64,000 bases of DNA from Halarcobacter sp. (GTDB lineage: Bacteria; Campylobacterota; Campylobacteria; Campylobacterales; Arcobacteraceae). The stretch is taken from the NCBI GenBank assembly GCA_030145305.1, contig JAQYVX010000008.1, positions 124,001 to 188,000 of the forward strand, in the 5' to 3' direction. Below the pieces are notes generated by a model. It saw only the letters and a program-made list of their open reading frames with translations. It made no database searches and was not told the DNA's origin. The translations under genes and the position numbers were made by a program. Positions 1 through 8,395 of the stretch are shown in pieces; position 1 is the stretch's first letter, and each line of letters opens with the position of its first letter.

Positions 1-936
1 ATCATTATATTTTTCAATTGCATAAACAGCAGCAGGAGAGTTTGTAGCTCCACCTCTAGCCACACAAGAACCAACAGGTTGAGATTTATCATTTACTCTA
101 ATTCCCCACTCATCAACAGGAAGACCATTTGGTTCACCTTTATCTCCCATTCCAGCCATAGACATCCAAGCATCAGTAAATCTCCATCCTAAAGAAGGAT
201 CTTTTTTACCATAATCCATATGTCCATATACTTTTTTACCATCAATTTCTCTACCTGTAAAGAATTCAGCTATATCTTCATATGCTGACCAGTTAACAGG
301 AACACCTAATTCATAACCATATTTTGCTTTAAAATCAGCCATGTTTTTCTTATCTGTAAACCAGTCTAATCTAAACCAATAAAGGTTAGCAAATTGTTGA
401 TCTGGTAATTGATATAATTTCCCATCAGGTGCAGTTGTAAATGAAGTTCCTATAAAGTCTTTTAAATCTAAATTAGGGTTTGTTACTTCTTTAGCTTCAC
501 CAGCCATCCAAGATGTTAGGTCTCTTGCTTGTTTATATCTCCAGTGTGTACCAATTAAATCAGAATCATTAACAAATGCATCATAAATATTTTTCCCTGT
601 TTGCATTTGAGTTTGTAGTTTTTCAACAACATCACCTTCTCCTATGATGTCATGATTAACTTTGATTCCTGTTAAATCATAAAAGGCTTTTGTTAAAGTT
701 TTACTTTCATATACATGTGTTGTAATACCTTCTGATACAACGTTAATAGTCATACCTTTATATGGCATTGCCGCTTTTTCAAACCAATCTAACTCTTTTT
801 GTTGCTCTGCTTTTGTTAAAGCTGAAGGTTGAAATTCATCTAACCATTTACTCATATCCGCTGCAGAATATGCAGAAGTACTTAAAGCTAGCATTGCAGC
901 TAGTACTGAAGTTGTTACTCTTTTTTTAATTTCCAT
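1..936 (-). CDS. glpV: Glycerol ABC transporter substrate-binding protein, 3' end beyond the window
   Basis: Reading leftward from an ATG at 936, the frame stays open to the window edge, so the C-terminal part is missing (312 codons seen). The N-terminus has a basic stretch followed by an Ala/Leu-rich hydrophobic core, a Sec signal peptide. The mature part has features of a large periplasmic extracellular solute-binding protein (aromatic-rich pieces such as LYWFRLDWF and SLGWRFTDAW). It is the last visible gene of an operon in the order S-T-P-Q-U-V, the known gene order of the rhizobial glycerol importer, so the ligand is inferred to be glycerol. AGGAGA-type Shine-Dalgarno bases precede the start. 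A gap of 63 nt separates it from glpU. Confidence 0.8.
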   Translation of the reverse strand, partial: MEIKKRVTTSVLAAMLALSTSAYSAADMSKWLDEFQPSALTKAEQQKELDWFEKAAMPYKGMTINVVSEGITTHVYESKTLTKAFYDLTGIKVNHDIIGEGDVVEKLQTQMQTGKNIYDAFVNDSDLIGTHWRYKQARDLTSWMAGEAKEVTNPNLDLKDFIGTSFTTAPDGKLYQLPDQQFANLYWFRLDWFTDKKNMADFKAKYGYELGVPVNWSAYEDIAEFFTGREIDGKKVYGHMDYGKKDPSLGWRFTDAWMSMAGMGDKGEPNGLPVDEWGIRVNDKSQPVGSCVARGGATNSPAAVYAIEKYND

Positions 937-999
937 TTTTTTCTCCAAATTTAATATCACTCTCAATAAATCTAGTAAAAATTTATTTTACTTTAAATT

Positions 1000-1278
1000 T
1001 TATACCCAACGAAAAACTGCTAAGGCATAAAAAAAACAAACAATTAATCCACCAAAAATTGGTGCTCCAAACATAGCTAACCAAGCAAGGCTTATAAACG
1101 CAGAGCCTAGTAAACTTAAGAAAAACCTATCACCAGGAGTTGTTTCAATTCGTAAAATACCAACTCTAGGTGCTTGCGGTGCTTTTATTGCCCAAATTGT
1201 CATAATAATTAGACCAATAAAAATCAAAACGAAAAATATTGCAGTTCCGTTTGTCCATGCCATCCATGATAAGTTCAT
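1000..1278 (-). CDS. glpU: Small membrane protein of glycerol ABC transporter (DUF2160-like)
   Basis: This 92-residue protein has about three hydrophobic helices (roughly residues 12-30, 52-72 and 73-90) joined by a short basic and Pro-rich loop. Size, topology and position between a permease gene and the substrate-binding protein match GlpU/DUF2160, a small membrane subunit found only with GlpSTPQV-type glycerol importers. Its biochemical role is not established. It starts 9 nt after the glpQ stop and has an AAGGAG ribosome site. Identity rests mostly on context. Confidence 0.75.
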   Translation of the reverse strand: MNLSWMAWTNGTAIFFVLIFIGLIIMTIWAIKAPQAPRVGILRIETTPGDRFFLSLLGSAFISLAWLAMFGAPIFGGLIVCFFYALAVFRWV

Positions 1279-1287
1279 AATTACTCC

Positions 1288-2115
1288 TTAAACTCTTCCA
1301 AGAGATAAACCCTTGGCAATATGATTTCGTACAAAATAAATAACTAAAGCACCTGGGATTAGTGTTAGTACACCTGCTGCTGCTAAAACTCCCCAATCAA
1401 CTCCTGAAGCTGATACAGTTTTAGTCATAGTTACAGCAATAGATTTTGCATTTACAGATGTTAATGTTCTACTTAAGAGTAATTCAACCCATGAGAATAA
1501 GAAACAAAAGAATGCTGCAACACCAATACCAGATGCAATTAGTGGAGTAAAGATTTTTGTAAAAAATCCAAAAAAACTAAAACCATCAATATATGCGGTC
1601 TCATCAATTTCTTTAGGAACTCCTCTCATAAAGCCTTCAAGAATCCAAACTGTCAAAGGAACATTGAATAATGTGTGAGCTAAAGCCACCGCTATATGTG
1701 TATCAAAAAGACCAACACTAGAATAAAGTTGAAAGAAAGGCAGCGCGAATACAGCAGGTGGTGCCATTCTATTAGTTAAAAGCCAAAAGAAGAGATGTTT
1801 ATCTCCTAAAAATGTATATCTTGAAAATGCATATGCAGCAGGAAGTGCAACCGCTAATGAAATTACAGTATTCATTAAAACATAAGTAATAGAATTTATA
1901 TATCCCCAATACCAAGAAGGATCTGTAAAAATTATTATGTAATTGTCAAAAGTTAAATTATTAGGGAATAAAGAGAAAGTTCCTAATATCTCTTCATTTG
2001 TTTTTAAACTCATATTAATAAGCCAATAAATTGGTAACATTAGAAATATAATATAAATTAACATAATAGTAGGAGATTTGCTACTAAAAAAACCTTTTTT
2101 TGTTGTTGTACTCAT
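1288..2115 (-). CDS. glpQ: Glycerol ABC transporter permease
   Basis: A 275-residue MalG-type inner-membrane permease with about six transmembrane helices. The coupling-helix (EAA) loop is visible around EGFMRGVPKEIDETAYIDG, which contacts the ATPase subunits. I place the start at ATG 2115 (MSTTTKKG), not at the upstream in-frame codon at 2172, because AGGAG sits just before 2115 and the extra residues would overlap glpP. It pairs with GlpP to form the membrane channel of the importer. It sits in the six-gene leftward operon. Confidence 0.85.
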   Translation of the reverse strand: MSTTTKKGFFSSKSPTIMLIYIIFLMLPIYWLINMSLKTNEEILGTFSLFPNNLTFDNYIIIFTDPSWYWGYINSITYVLMNTVISLAVALPAAYAFSRYTFLGDKHLFFWLLTNRMAPPAVFALPFFQLYSSVGLFDTHIAVALAHTLFNVPLTVWILEGFMRGVPKEIDETAYIDGFSFFGFFTKIFTPLIASGIGVAAFFCFLFSWVELLLSRTLTSVNAKSIAVTMTKTVSASGVDWGVLAAAGVLTLIPGALVIYFVRNHIAKGLSLGRV

Positions 2116-2116
2116 C

Positions 2117-2986
2117 TTAATTCTCCTGCTTATCAATATTTGTAATAATAGTAAAGAATGCCCAAGAAACAAGCAAAATTACTAAGAAATAAATAAGTGA
2201 AAAGGCTGCTGCTGGACCTAAATCAAACTGTCCAATAGCCATTTTAACTAAGTCTATAGAAAGAAAAGTTGTTGCATTTCCAGGACCGCCTCCTGTTACA
2301 ACCATTGGTTCTGTATAAATCATAAAACTATCCATGAATCTAAGTAAAAATGCTATTAATAGCACTCCCATCATTTTTGGAAGTTCAATATATCTAAATA
2401 CATTCCATCTTGATGCTTGGTCAATTTTTGCAGCTTGATAATAAGCTGATGGAATTGATTGTAATCCAGCATAACAAAGCAATACAACTAAAGAAGTCCA
2501 ATGCCAAACATCCATCACAATAATTGTAATCCAAGCTGATAAGACATCTTGTGAGTAATTATATTCTATTCCTAAGTTTGCTAAAGTATGTCCTAATAAT
2601 CCTATATCACTTCTTCCAAAGATTTGCCAAATTGTACCAACTACATTCCATGGAACTAATAAAGGAAGAGCAACAAGAATAAGAGAAGCTGAAGCCCAAA
2701 AGCCTTTTTTAGGCATATTTAAAGCAATAAATATTCCTAAAGGAATTTCTATTAATAAAATAATTGTTGTAAATAAAGCTTGTCTGCCTAATGCTGCGTG
2801 AATTCTTTCAGAGTGAAGAATTTCTTCGAACCACTCTAATCCAACTTCAAAAAATACATTGTTTCCAAAAGTATCTTGTACTGAATAATTGACAACTGTC
2901 ATTAAAGGGATAACAGCTGAAAATGCTACTAGCAAAATAACTGGTAAAACAAGAAACCATGCTTTTTGATTTACTGTTTTTCTCAT
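2117..2986 (-). CDS. glpP: Glycerol ABC transporter permease
   Basis: A 289-residue MalF-type permease with about six membrane helices and an EAA-like loop (SIPSAYYQAAKIDQASRWNVF) that docks on the ATPases. The start is taken at 2986 (MRKTVNQK): the codon overlaps the glpT stop as ATGA and has AAGGAGA about 10 nt upstream. The 9-residue upstream extension has no ribosome site of its own. The ATGA overlap points to translational coupling with glpT. The partner permease GlpQ follows after 1 nt. Confidence 0.85.
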   Translation of the reverse strand: MRKTVNQKAWFLVLPVILLVAFSAVIPLMTVVNYSVQDTFGNNVFFEVGLEWFEEILHSERIHAALGRQALFTTIILLIEIPLGIFIALNMPKKGFWASASLILVALPLLVPWNVVGTIWQIFGRSDIGLLGHTLANLGIEYNYSQDVLSAWITIIVMDVWHWTSLVVLLCYAGLQSIPSAYYQAAKIDQASRWNVFRYIELPKMMGVLLIAFLLRFMDSFMIYTEPMVVTGGGPGNATTFLSIDLVKMAIGQFDLGPAAAFSLIYFLVILLVSWAFFTIITNIDKQEN

Positions 2987-4065
2987 GATATTTTTTCTCC
3001 TTCTACTAACCAAGAATCTACATAAATATTAATTTTATCTTTTTCTAAACTAATATAAGTCATATCTTCTGTAACTTTTTCATCTTCAGGGACTATGATA
3101 TTGACTTTTTTACCATTTAATAAAGCTCTTACAATTTTATGATGAGCAACATCTTCAACTCTATCAATTTCAATTTTTATATCATTTGAATTATTAGTTA
3201 AAGTTACAAACTCTGGTCTAATACCTAATTCAATTTTTTTAGATGTTTTTTCATATGAATAGTTTAACTCTATTTGTTTATCATCTAATTTTGCAATATT
3301 TCCTTCAAGCTCTACATCAAAAAAGTTCATACCAGGAGATCCAATAAAATAACCTACAAAAGTATGTGCAGGTTTTTTAAATAGTTCTTCAGGTGTTCCT
3401 ATTTGTAAAACACATCCTACATTCATAACTACAACTTTATCTGCAAAAGTTAAAGCTTCGGTTTGGTCATGAGTTACAAATATCATTGTATGACCTAGTT
3501 CTTTATGCAGTGTTTTTAGTTGAGTTCTTAATTCCCATTTCATATGTGGGTCAATTACAGTTAAAGGTTCATCAAATAAAATTGCATTTACATCTTCTCT
3601 AACCATTCCTCTACCTAATGATATTTTTTGTTTAGCATCTGCTGTTAAGCCTCTTGCTTTTTTATTTAAAATATCTTCTACTTGAATTGATTTTGCAATA
3701 CTAGCAACTCTTTTTTCAATGTACTCTTTACTTGCTCCTCTATTTTTTAAAGGAAATTCAAGATTTTCTTTTACTGTCATTGTGTCATAAACTACGGGAA
3801 ATTGGAAAACTTGTGCAATATTTCTATTTGCAGTTGTTTCTGTAGTAACATCTTTCTCATCAAAAAGAATTTTTCCTTCTGAGGGTGTTAAAATTCCTGA
3901 GATAATATTTAATAGTGTTGATTTTCCACAACCAGAAGGTCCAAGTAGGGCATAGGCCTCACCATTGGTCCATTCATGGTCGATTTTTCTTAAAGCATAA
4001 TCTTCTGGTTTTGTTGGATTTTCTATATAAGAGTGTGCTAAATTTGAAAGAGTAATTTTTGCCAT
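2983..4065 (-). CDS. glpT: Glycerol ABC transporter ATPase with degenerate signature motif
   Basis: A 360-residue ABC ATPase of the MalK/UgpC type: nucleotide-binding domain to about residue 235, then an OB-fold (TOBE) C-terminal domain. Walker A is GPSGCGKST, the Q-loop Gln is present, Walker B is AILFDEP, and the switch His is present in FVTHDQTEA. The ABC signature is not LSGGQ but LTADA followed by KQKISLGRG. This is a loss of the ATP-contacting signature, seen around 3631-3655. Together with GlpS, which keeps LSGGQ but lacks the switch His, this implies one canonical and one degenerate composite ATP site. It is separated from glpS by 6 nt. Confidence 0.88.
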   Translation of the reverse strand: MAKITLSNLAHSYIENPTKPEDYALRKIDHEWTNGEAYALLGPSGCGKSTLLNIISGILTPSEGKILFDEKDVTTETTANRNIAQVFQFPVVYDTMTVKENLEFPLKNRGASKEYIEKRVASIAKSIQVEDILNKKARGLTADAKQKISLGRGMVREDVNAILFDEPLTVIDPHMKWELRTQLKTLHKELGHTMIFVTHDQTEALTFADKVVVMNVGCVLQIGTPEELFKKPAHTFVGYFIGSPGMNFFDVELEGNIAKLDDKQIELNYSYEKTSKKIELGIRPEFVTLTNNSNDIKIEIDRVEDVAHHKIVRALLNGKKVNIIVPEDEKVTEDMTYISLEKDKINIYVDSWLVEGEKIS

Positions 4066-4071
4066 TTCTTT

Positions 4072-5160
4072 CTACCTTCCTTCCGCATATGAAGCTGTAT
4101 GTAATAAATCACCATCTGTACTAAACACAAAAATATGACGAGTATTTAAATATACATTTAGCTTAGCATTGTATTCTAAATCTTGTACTCCATGAATTAA
4201 TCCAATCCAATTGTCATCACAATGGGTCATATGTAAAAAAGTCTCAGAACCTGTAATTTCAGTAACATTTAAATGTGCCTCAAATCTAATAAGATGACCG
4301 TCTTCTTGCTCAAGTTGCAAATGATTTGGTCTAAATCCTGCTAAATAATCACCATCATCAATCTTTTTTAAGGCATCATGAATTAATCTTTGTTCATTTT
4401 TACCATAATATATTTGATCGCCTTTTTTTGTAAATCTTAAAAAATTCATAGCTGGATTTGAAAATACTTTTGCTGTTATTGCATTTTTAGGATTGTGGTA
4501 AACTTGTGCAGTTTCTCCAAATTGAGTAATCTTTCCTTCCCACATAGTGGCTACATTTCCACCTAAAAGTAGGGCTTCTTCTGGTTCAGTTGTTGCATAT
4601 ACAAAAATTGCTCCAGATTCTTTAAACATTTTGGGAATTTCTTCTCTTAGTTCTTCTCTTAGTTTATAATCTAAGTTTGCAAGGGGTTCATCTAATAATA
4701 CAAGACCTGAACCTTTTACTAAAGAACGAGCAAGGGCACATCTTTGTTGTTGTCCTCCTGATAGCTCAAGAGGTTTTCTATCTAACATTTCTGATAATTT
4801 CATTAATTTTGCAGTCTTTTTAACTGCTTCATCAATCTCTTCTCTACTCTTTCCCATGATTTTTAAAGGAGCTGCAATATTATCATATACAGTCATAGTA
4901 GGGTAATTAATAAATTGCTGATAAACCATAGCAACTTTTCTATCTTGAACTCTCATGCCAGTCACATCTTTATCATTCCAAATGATTTGACCAGTTGTTG
5001 GAACATCTAATCCAGCCATAATTCTCATTAAAGTTGTTTTTCCAGATAATGTCCGACCTAAAAGAACATTCATGGTTCCTTTTTGCAAAGTTAAATTAGT
5101 ATTATAAATATATGTTTGTCCATCAACTTTCATGGAAACATTTTTTAATTCTAAGGACAT
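4072..5160 (-). CDS. glpS: Glycerol ABC transporter ATPase lacking the H-loop histidine
   Basis: First gene of the importer operon, 362 residues. Walker A is GRTLSGKT (residues 35-42), the signature LSGGQQQR is intact, and Walker B is LVLLDEP. Where other ABC ATPases have THD with the switch His, this one reads YATTEPEEA, so Thr replaces His. A MalK-like TOBE region forms the C-terminal third. The start ATG at 5160 has AAGGAG 8-9 nt upstream, and a minus-strand TATAAT lies at 5226-5221, giving a leader of about 50 nt. It heterodimerises with GlpT by family analogy. Confidence 0.88.
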   Translation of the reverse strand: MSLELKNVSMKVDGQTYIYNTNLTLQKGTMNVLLGRTLSGKTTLMRIMAGLDVPTTGQIIWNDKDVTGMRVQDRKVAMVYQQFINYPTMTVYDNIAAPLKIMGKSREEIDEAVKKTAKLMKLSEMLDRKPLELSGGQQQRCALARSLVKGSGLVLLDEPLANLDYKLREELREEIPKMFKESGAIFVYATTEPEEALLLGGNVATMWEGKITQFGETAQVYHNPKNAITAKVFSNPAMNFLRFTKKGDQIYYGKNEQRLIHDALKKIDDGDYLAGFRPNHLQLEQEDGHLIRFEAHLNVTEITGSETFLHMTHCDDNWIGLIHGVQDLEYNAKLNVYLNTRHIFVFSTDGDLLHTASYAEGR

Positions 5161-5558
5161 ATAATTTACTCCTTATATTGTCTTTTATAAATAAGTCTAT
5201 ATTTTTCTATTTTTACTTACATTATAACATTATGATGTCGTTAGTTAATACTGACGTAGTGAATTTGAAATTAAGCTTAAAAAATGAAGAAATTAACTCT
5301 TTTTTCTATAAAAACGGAAAAAAATTAAAATAGCATATACATAGCAATTCCCTTTATATAAGCCTTTTAGGGTTTAATATTAAAAATAGCTTATAAAAAA
5401 AAGTTTCAAAAGGCTATATTTTAACTAGTTATGTAATACAAATGAAATCAATTTATGATATGTAGATTAATAATTTAATATTCGTTTTATTATTATACTA
5501 TTATAATGAATCAAACATTATGACCTTATAATGAAATATGAAATATAAAGGGAACTCA
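5161..5558. promoter_or_regulatory. Divergent glpS / glpD control region
   Basis: A gene-free stretch of almost 400 bases between divergent operons. Toward glpS there is a minus-strand TATAAT (5226-5221). The 10-mer AACATTATGA occurs at 5226-5235 and again at 5514-5523, so once near each start. TTATAATGA is also repeated at 5501-5509 and 5526-5534, 25 bp apart. An 8-bp inverted repeat (5361-5368 with 5408-5415) lies in the middle. These could be sites for the nearby GntR-type regulator. An open frame at 5112-5333 looks accidental. Confidence 0.5.
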
Positions 5559-7121
5559 ATGAAAAATGAAAACTATGATCTTATAATCATTGGTGGGGGA
5601 GCAACTGGTAGTGGAATAGCTGTTGATGCAGCATCTAGAGGCCTTAAAACACTCTTATTAGAAAAAAATGATTTTTCAGAAGGAACTAGTTCAAGAAGTA
5701 CAAAATTAGTTCATGGAGGAGTTAGGTATTTAGAAAAAGCAGTAAAGCATCTTGATATAAACCAATTTAATTTAGTAAAAGAAGGATTAAAAGAGAGATC
5801 AAGACTTTTAAAAAATGCTCCTCATTTGTGTTCAAGACTAACATTAGTTACTCCTTTATATAAATGGTGGGAAATTCCTTATATGCTTGCAGGTCTAACT
5901 TTGTACGATCTTGTTTCAGGAACTAAAGGTTTAGGAAGAAGTTCTGTTGTTTCTAAATCTAAAATGATTGAAAACTTTCCTGTTATAAAAAAAGAAGGAT
6001 TAGCAGGTGGGGTTAAATATTATGATGGTACGTTTAATGATTCGCGATTAACTATATCTTTATTACAAACAGCAAAAGAGTATGGAGCAACTTGTAAAAA
6101 CTATCATGAGGTCATGGCTTTTACTTATAATGATGAAAAAAAAGTAACAGGGGTTGAAGTTCTTGATAAAATCAATAATAAAATAGAAACTATCAAAGCT
6201 AAATCAATTGTAAATGCAGCGGGAGTTTTTGCAGATAGAGTAAATAAACTTGATGAGAAATATGCTAAAAATATGCTTGATTTAAGTACAGGTATACATA
6301 TTATCTTAGATAAAAAATATTTGCCATCAAAAGAGGGATTAATGATTCCTAAAACAGAAGATGGAAGAGTTTTATTTATTTTACCTTGGCTTGGAAAATG
6401 TTTAGTAGGAACTACTGATGACCCTGCAAAATTAAAGACCCATCCTGAAGTTACAGATAAAGATATTGAATATATTTTAAGACATTTAGAAATTTATTTT
6501 GATATAAAAGTAAAAAAAGATGAAATCTTATCTTCATGGTGTGGGCTTCGACCTTTAATAGCACCAGATGAAGATGACGATACTTCAAATATTGTAAGAG
6601 AACATGAAATAAGAACAAATAATTCAGGTTTAATTGCAATTATTGGGGGAAAATGGACAACATATAGAAAAATGGCTGAACAATTAGTTGATCATGTTAT
6701 AAAAGTACAAAAAGAAGATAAAGAAGAATGTATAACAAAAAAACTAAAATTAGTAGGAAGTAAAAATTTAGATGAAAAGTTCGTTTCTTCAAAAGTAGAT
6801 GAAAAAACTAATGCTTACTTACTTTCTCAATATGGAGATAGAATTGAAAAGGTTTTAACTTCTGTTGATAAGATTGAATACTTTGTAGAAGGGAAACCTT
6901 ATACTAATGCAGAACTTATTTATACTATAAAAGAAGAGTTTGTAAAAAAACCAATGGATTATCTAGCAAGAAGATGTAATGTTGCTTTAATTGACAAAAA
7001 ACTTGCTTTTGATATTTTAGAAAAAGTTGTAAATATAATGAAAATAGAATTAGCATGGGATGAAGAAAAAGCATTAGAAGAAAAAGATGAGGCCTTTGAA
7101 TTATTAGAAAGTAATATTTAG
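5559..7121 (+). CDS. glpD: FAD-dependent glycerol-3-phosphate dehydrogenase
   Basis: A 520-residue flavoprotein that oxidises glycerol 3-phosphate to dihydroxyacetone phosphate at the inner membrane and passes electrons to quinone. The N-terminus carries the dinucleotide-binding motif IIIGGGATGSG followed by the family motif GTSSRSTKLVHGGVRYLE. Substrate-domain blocks include LPWLGKCLVGTTDD, the GLRPL block and GGKWTTYRKMAE. A GlpD C-terminal cap domain covers about the last 130 residues. I choose ATG 5559 because AAAGGGA lies 8 nt upstream; the in-frame ATG at 5538 has no ribosome site. Glycerol kinase is not in the window, so GlpK must be encoded elsewhere. Confidence 0.93.
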   Translation: MKNENYDLIIIGGGATGSGIAVDAASRGLKTLLLEKNDFSEGTSSRSTKLVHGGVRYLEKAVKHLDINQFNLVKEGLKERSRLLKNAPHLCSRLTLVTPLYKWWEIPYMLAGLTLYDLVSGTKGLGRSSVVSKSKMIENFPVIKKEGLAGGVKYYDGTFNDSRLTISLLQTAKEYGATCKNYHEVMAFTYNDEKKVTGVEVLDKINNKIETIKAKSIVNAAGVFADRVNKLDEKYAKNMLDLSTGIHIILDKKYLPSKEGLMIPKTEDGRVLFILPWLGKCLVGTTDDPAKLKTHPEVTDKDIEYILRHLEIYFDIKVKKDEILSSWCGLRPLIAPDEDDDTSNIVREHEIRTNNSGLIAIIGGKWTTYRKMAEQLVDHVIKVQKEDKEECITKKLKLVGSKNLDEKFVSSKVDEKTNAYLLSQYGDRIEKVLTSVDKIEYFVEGKPYTNAELIYTIKEEFVKKPMDYLARRCNVALIDKKLAFDILEKVVNIMKIELAWDEEKALEEKDEAFELLESNI

Positions 7122-7162
7122 TTTAAGAAAAGTGAATACTTTTAATTTATAGTTTTATTAAG

Positions 7163-7179
7163 TTCATTTTAAAAATGAA
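7163..7179. promoter_or_regulatory. Palindrome upstream of the GntR regulator gene
   Basis: An 8-1-8 perfect inverted repeat, TTCATTTT-A-AAAATGAA, lies in the 92-nt gap between glpD and the regulator, 35 nt before the latter's start. It has no G/C-rich stem or T-tail, so an operator for autoregulation is more likely than a terminator. In very AT-rich DNA such repeats also arise by chance. Confidence 0.3.
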
Positions 7180-7213
7180 TAATGTAACATATCGTATTTT
7201 AGGCATTTAAAGG

Positions 7214-7936
7214 ATGATTTTGTTTGAAAGAAATGGAATACCATTATATATTCAACTAAAAGAGAAGCTTTTAGAAGATATTGAAAAAAATTATACACCT
7301 AATGATATTATACCTCCTGAGGGTAAACTTGAAAAAGAGTATCAAGTAAGTAGAATTACTGTTAGGAAAGCAATAGAGGAACTTGAAAGAGAAAATGTAG
7401 TTGTCAAAAAGCAAGGAAAAGGAACTTATGTAAAAGAAAAAACAGTTCTTTACGATGCTAATATGATTACATCATTAACTCAAAGATTAGAGAAACAAAA
7501 TCGTATTCTAACTACAAAGTCGAAAGACTTTGTAAAAATTAAAAAAATCGAAAAACATTTTGCAAAAGAGCTATTAAACTCTGATACTTTATTATGTATG
7601 AAAAGAACAAGACTTTTAGAAGGTACTCCTTTTGCATTAATGGTAAATTATTTTGATATAAATAAAGTTCCTAATTTAGAAAAGAATTTCAATCAAGAGT
7701 CCTTATATGCTTTTATAAAAGAGGAATATGACATTGAACTTTATAGTTCTGATGAAACTGTTGAAGCTCTTGCTGCAAACTCTTTTCAAGCAGAACAATT
7801 AGAAATAGAAGTAGGAATGCCTCTTTTATCTTTAAAAAGACTTTCTTATGATAAAAAGGGAACTCCAATTGAGTTTTCTCACTTACTTATTAAAGCAAGT
7901 ATGTACAAACATAAAATTAAATTAGTTAACGATTAA
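7214..7936 (+). CDS. GntR-family (HutC/UTRA type) transcriptional regulator
   Basis: 240 residues. Residues about 8-75 form a winged helix-turn-helix with the GntR signature (PLYIQLKEKLLEDI, EKEYQVSRITVRKAIEELE, KKQGKGTYV). Residues about 95-235 resemble the UTRA effector-binding domain. Position right after glpD and opposite the glycerol importer suggests control of these genes, with a glycerol or phosphorylated metabolite as possible effector; this is inference. The start is uncertain: AAAGG abuts ATG 7214, whereas TTG at 7220 would have ideal 6-nt spacing and differs by only two residues. Confidence 0.85.
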   Translation: MILFERNGIPLYIQLKEKLLEDIEKNYTPNDIIPPEGKLEKEYQVSRITVRKAIEELERENVVVKKQGKGTYVKEKTVLYDANMITSLTQRLEKQNRILTTKSKDFVKIKKIEKHFAKELLNSDTLLCMKRTRLLEGTPFALMVNYFDINKVPNLEKNFNQESLYAFIKEEYDIELYSSDETVEALAANSFQAEQLEIEVGMPLLSLKRLSYDKKGTPIEFSHLLIKASMYKHKIKLVND

Positions 7937-7959
7937 AAGAAAGCTATTTTAGCTTTCTT
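7937..7959 (+). terminator. Terminator after the gntR gene
   Basis: Perfect 10-bp stem (7937-7946 with 7950-7959) around a TTT loop, starting at the base after the stop codon and followed by a pyrimidine-rich stretch. It should end the glpD/gntR transcript. Confidence 0.75.
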
Positions 7960-8116
7960 CCTTCTCCATTTTTATGAATACTTATTCAAAATAGCATCAG
8001 TATAGCATTTCTCTAATTTATCTATAAATTGCATAAAAAGCATACAAAAATGACTAAAATTTTAAGTTTAGATTAATTTTACTGTGAAATAATGATTAAT
8101 AAGAATTTAGAACTAC

Positions 8117-8133
8117 TTTTAGTATTACTAAAA
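8117..8133. promoter_or_regulatory. Palindrome in the promoter of the RHH-like gene
   Basis: A 7-3-7 inverted repeat, TTTTAGT-ATT-ACTAAAA, ends 22 nt before the ATG at 8156 and overlaps a TAAAAT-like -10. Small ribbon-helix-helix proteins usually bind such sites to repress their own operon, so this is a candidate operator. Confidence 0.35.
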
Positions 8134-8155
8134 TAAAATTAGAGGAAAGTGGAAA

Positions 8156-8395
8156 ATGGCTAAACAAAAAAATTCTAGAAAAGTTATCAAAAACGTGATT
8201 AGCAACCATGCTAAAAGTGGTAAAAAAGAGATTTCTCAATTAACCATTAAAATTGATAAAAAACTAGATAATGCTTTAGTTATTCTTTCTAAACAAATAA
8301 ATATTTCAAAAAACAGACTCATTGAAGATATACTTTATGAAAGTGGTATAATTGAAGAAGTTGATGAAAATTATGTGGGAATTACAAATGTATAG
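8156..8395 (+). CDS. Small ribbon-helix-helix-like protein
   Basis: 79 residues, strongly basic at the N-terminus (about residues 1-24). Then comes a pattern fitting a ribbon-helix-helix fold: a short beta strand (ISQLTIKID), helix 1 (KKLDNALVILSKQIN) and helix 2 (SKNRLIEDILYESG). This fold is used by antitoxins and small repressors to bind DNA as dimers. GAGGAAAG lies about 10 nt before the ATG. The next gene starts inside its last codons, so the two are translationally coupled. A palindrome overlaps its promoter. The fold assignment is from pattern only. Confidence 0.65.
   Translation: MAKQKNSRKVIKNVISNHAKSGKKEISQLTIKIDKKLDNALVILSKQINISKNRLIEDILYESGIIEEVDENYVGITNV

Noticed and set aside
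5112-5333. 73-codon rightward ORF in the glpS-glpD region
   Set aside because: It starts inside glpS on the other strand, has no ribosome site, and its product is a low-complexity Leu/Ile/Asn/Phe string.
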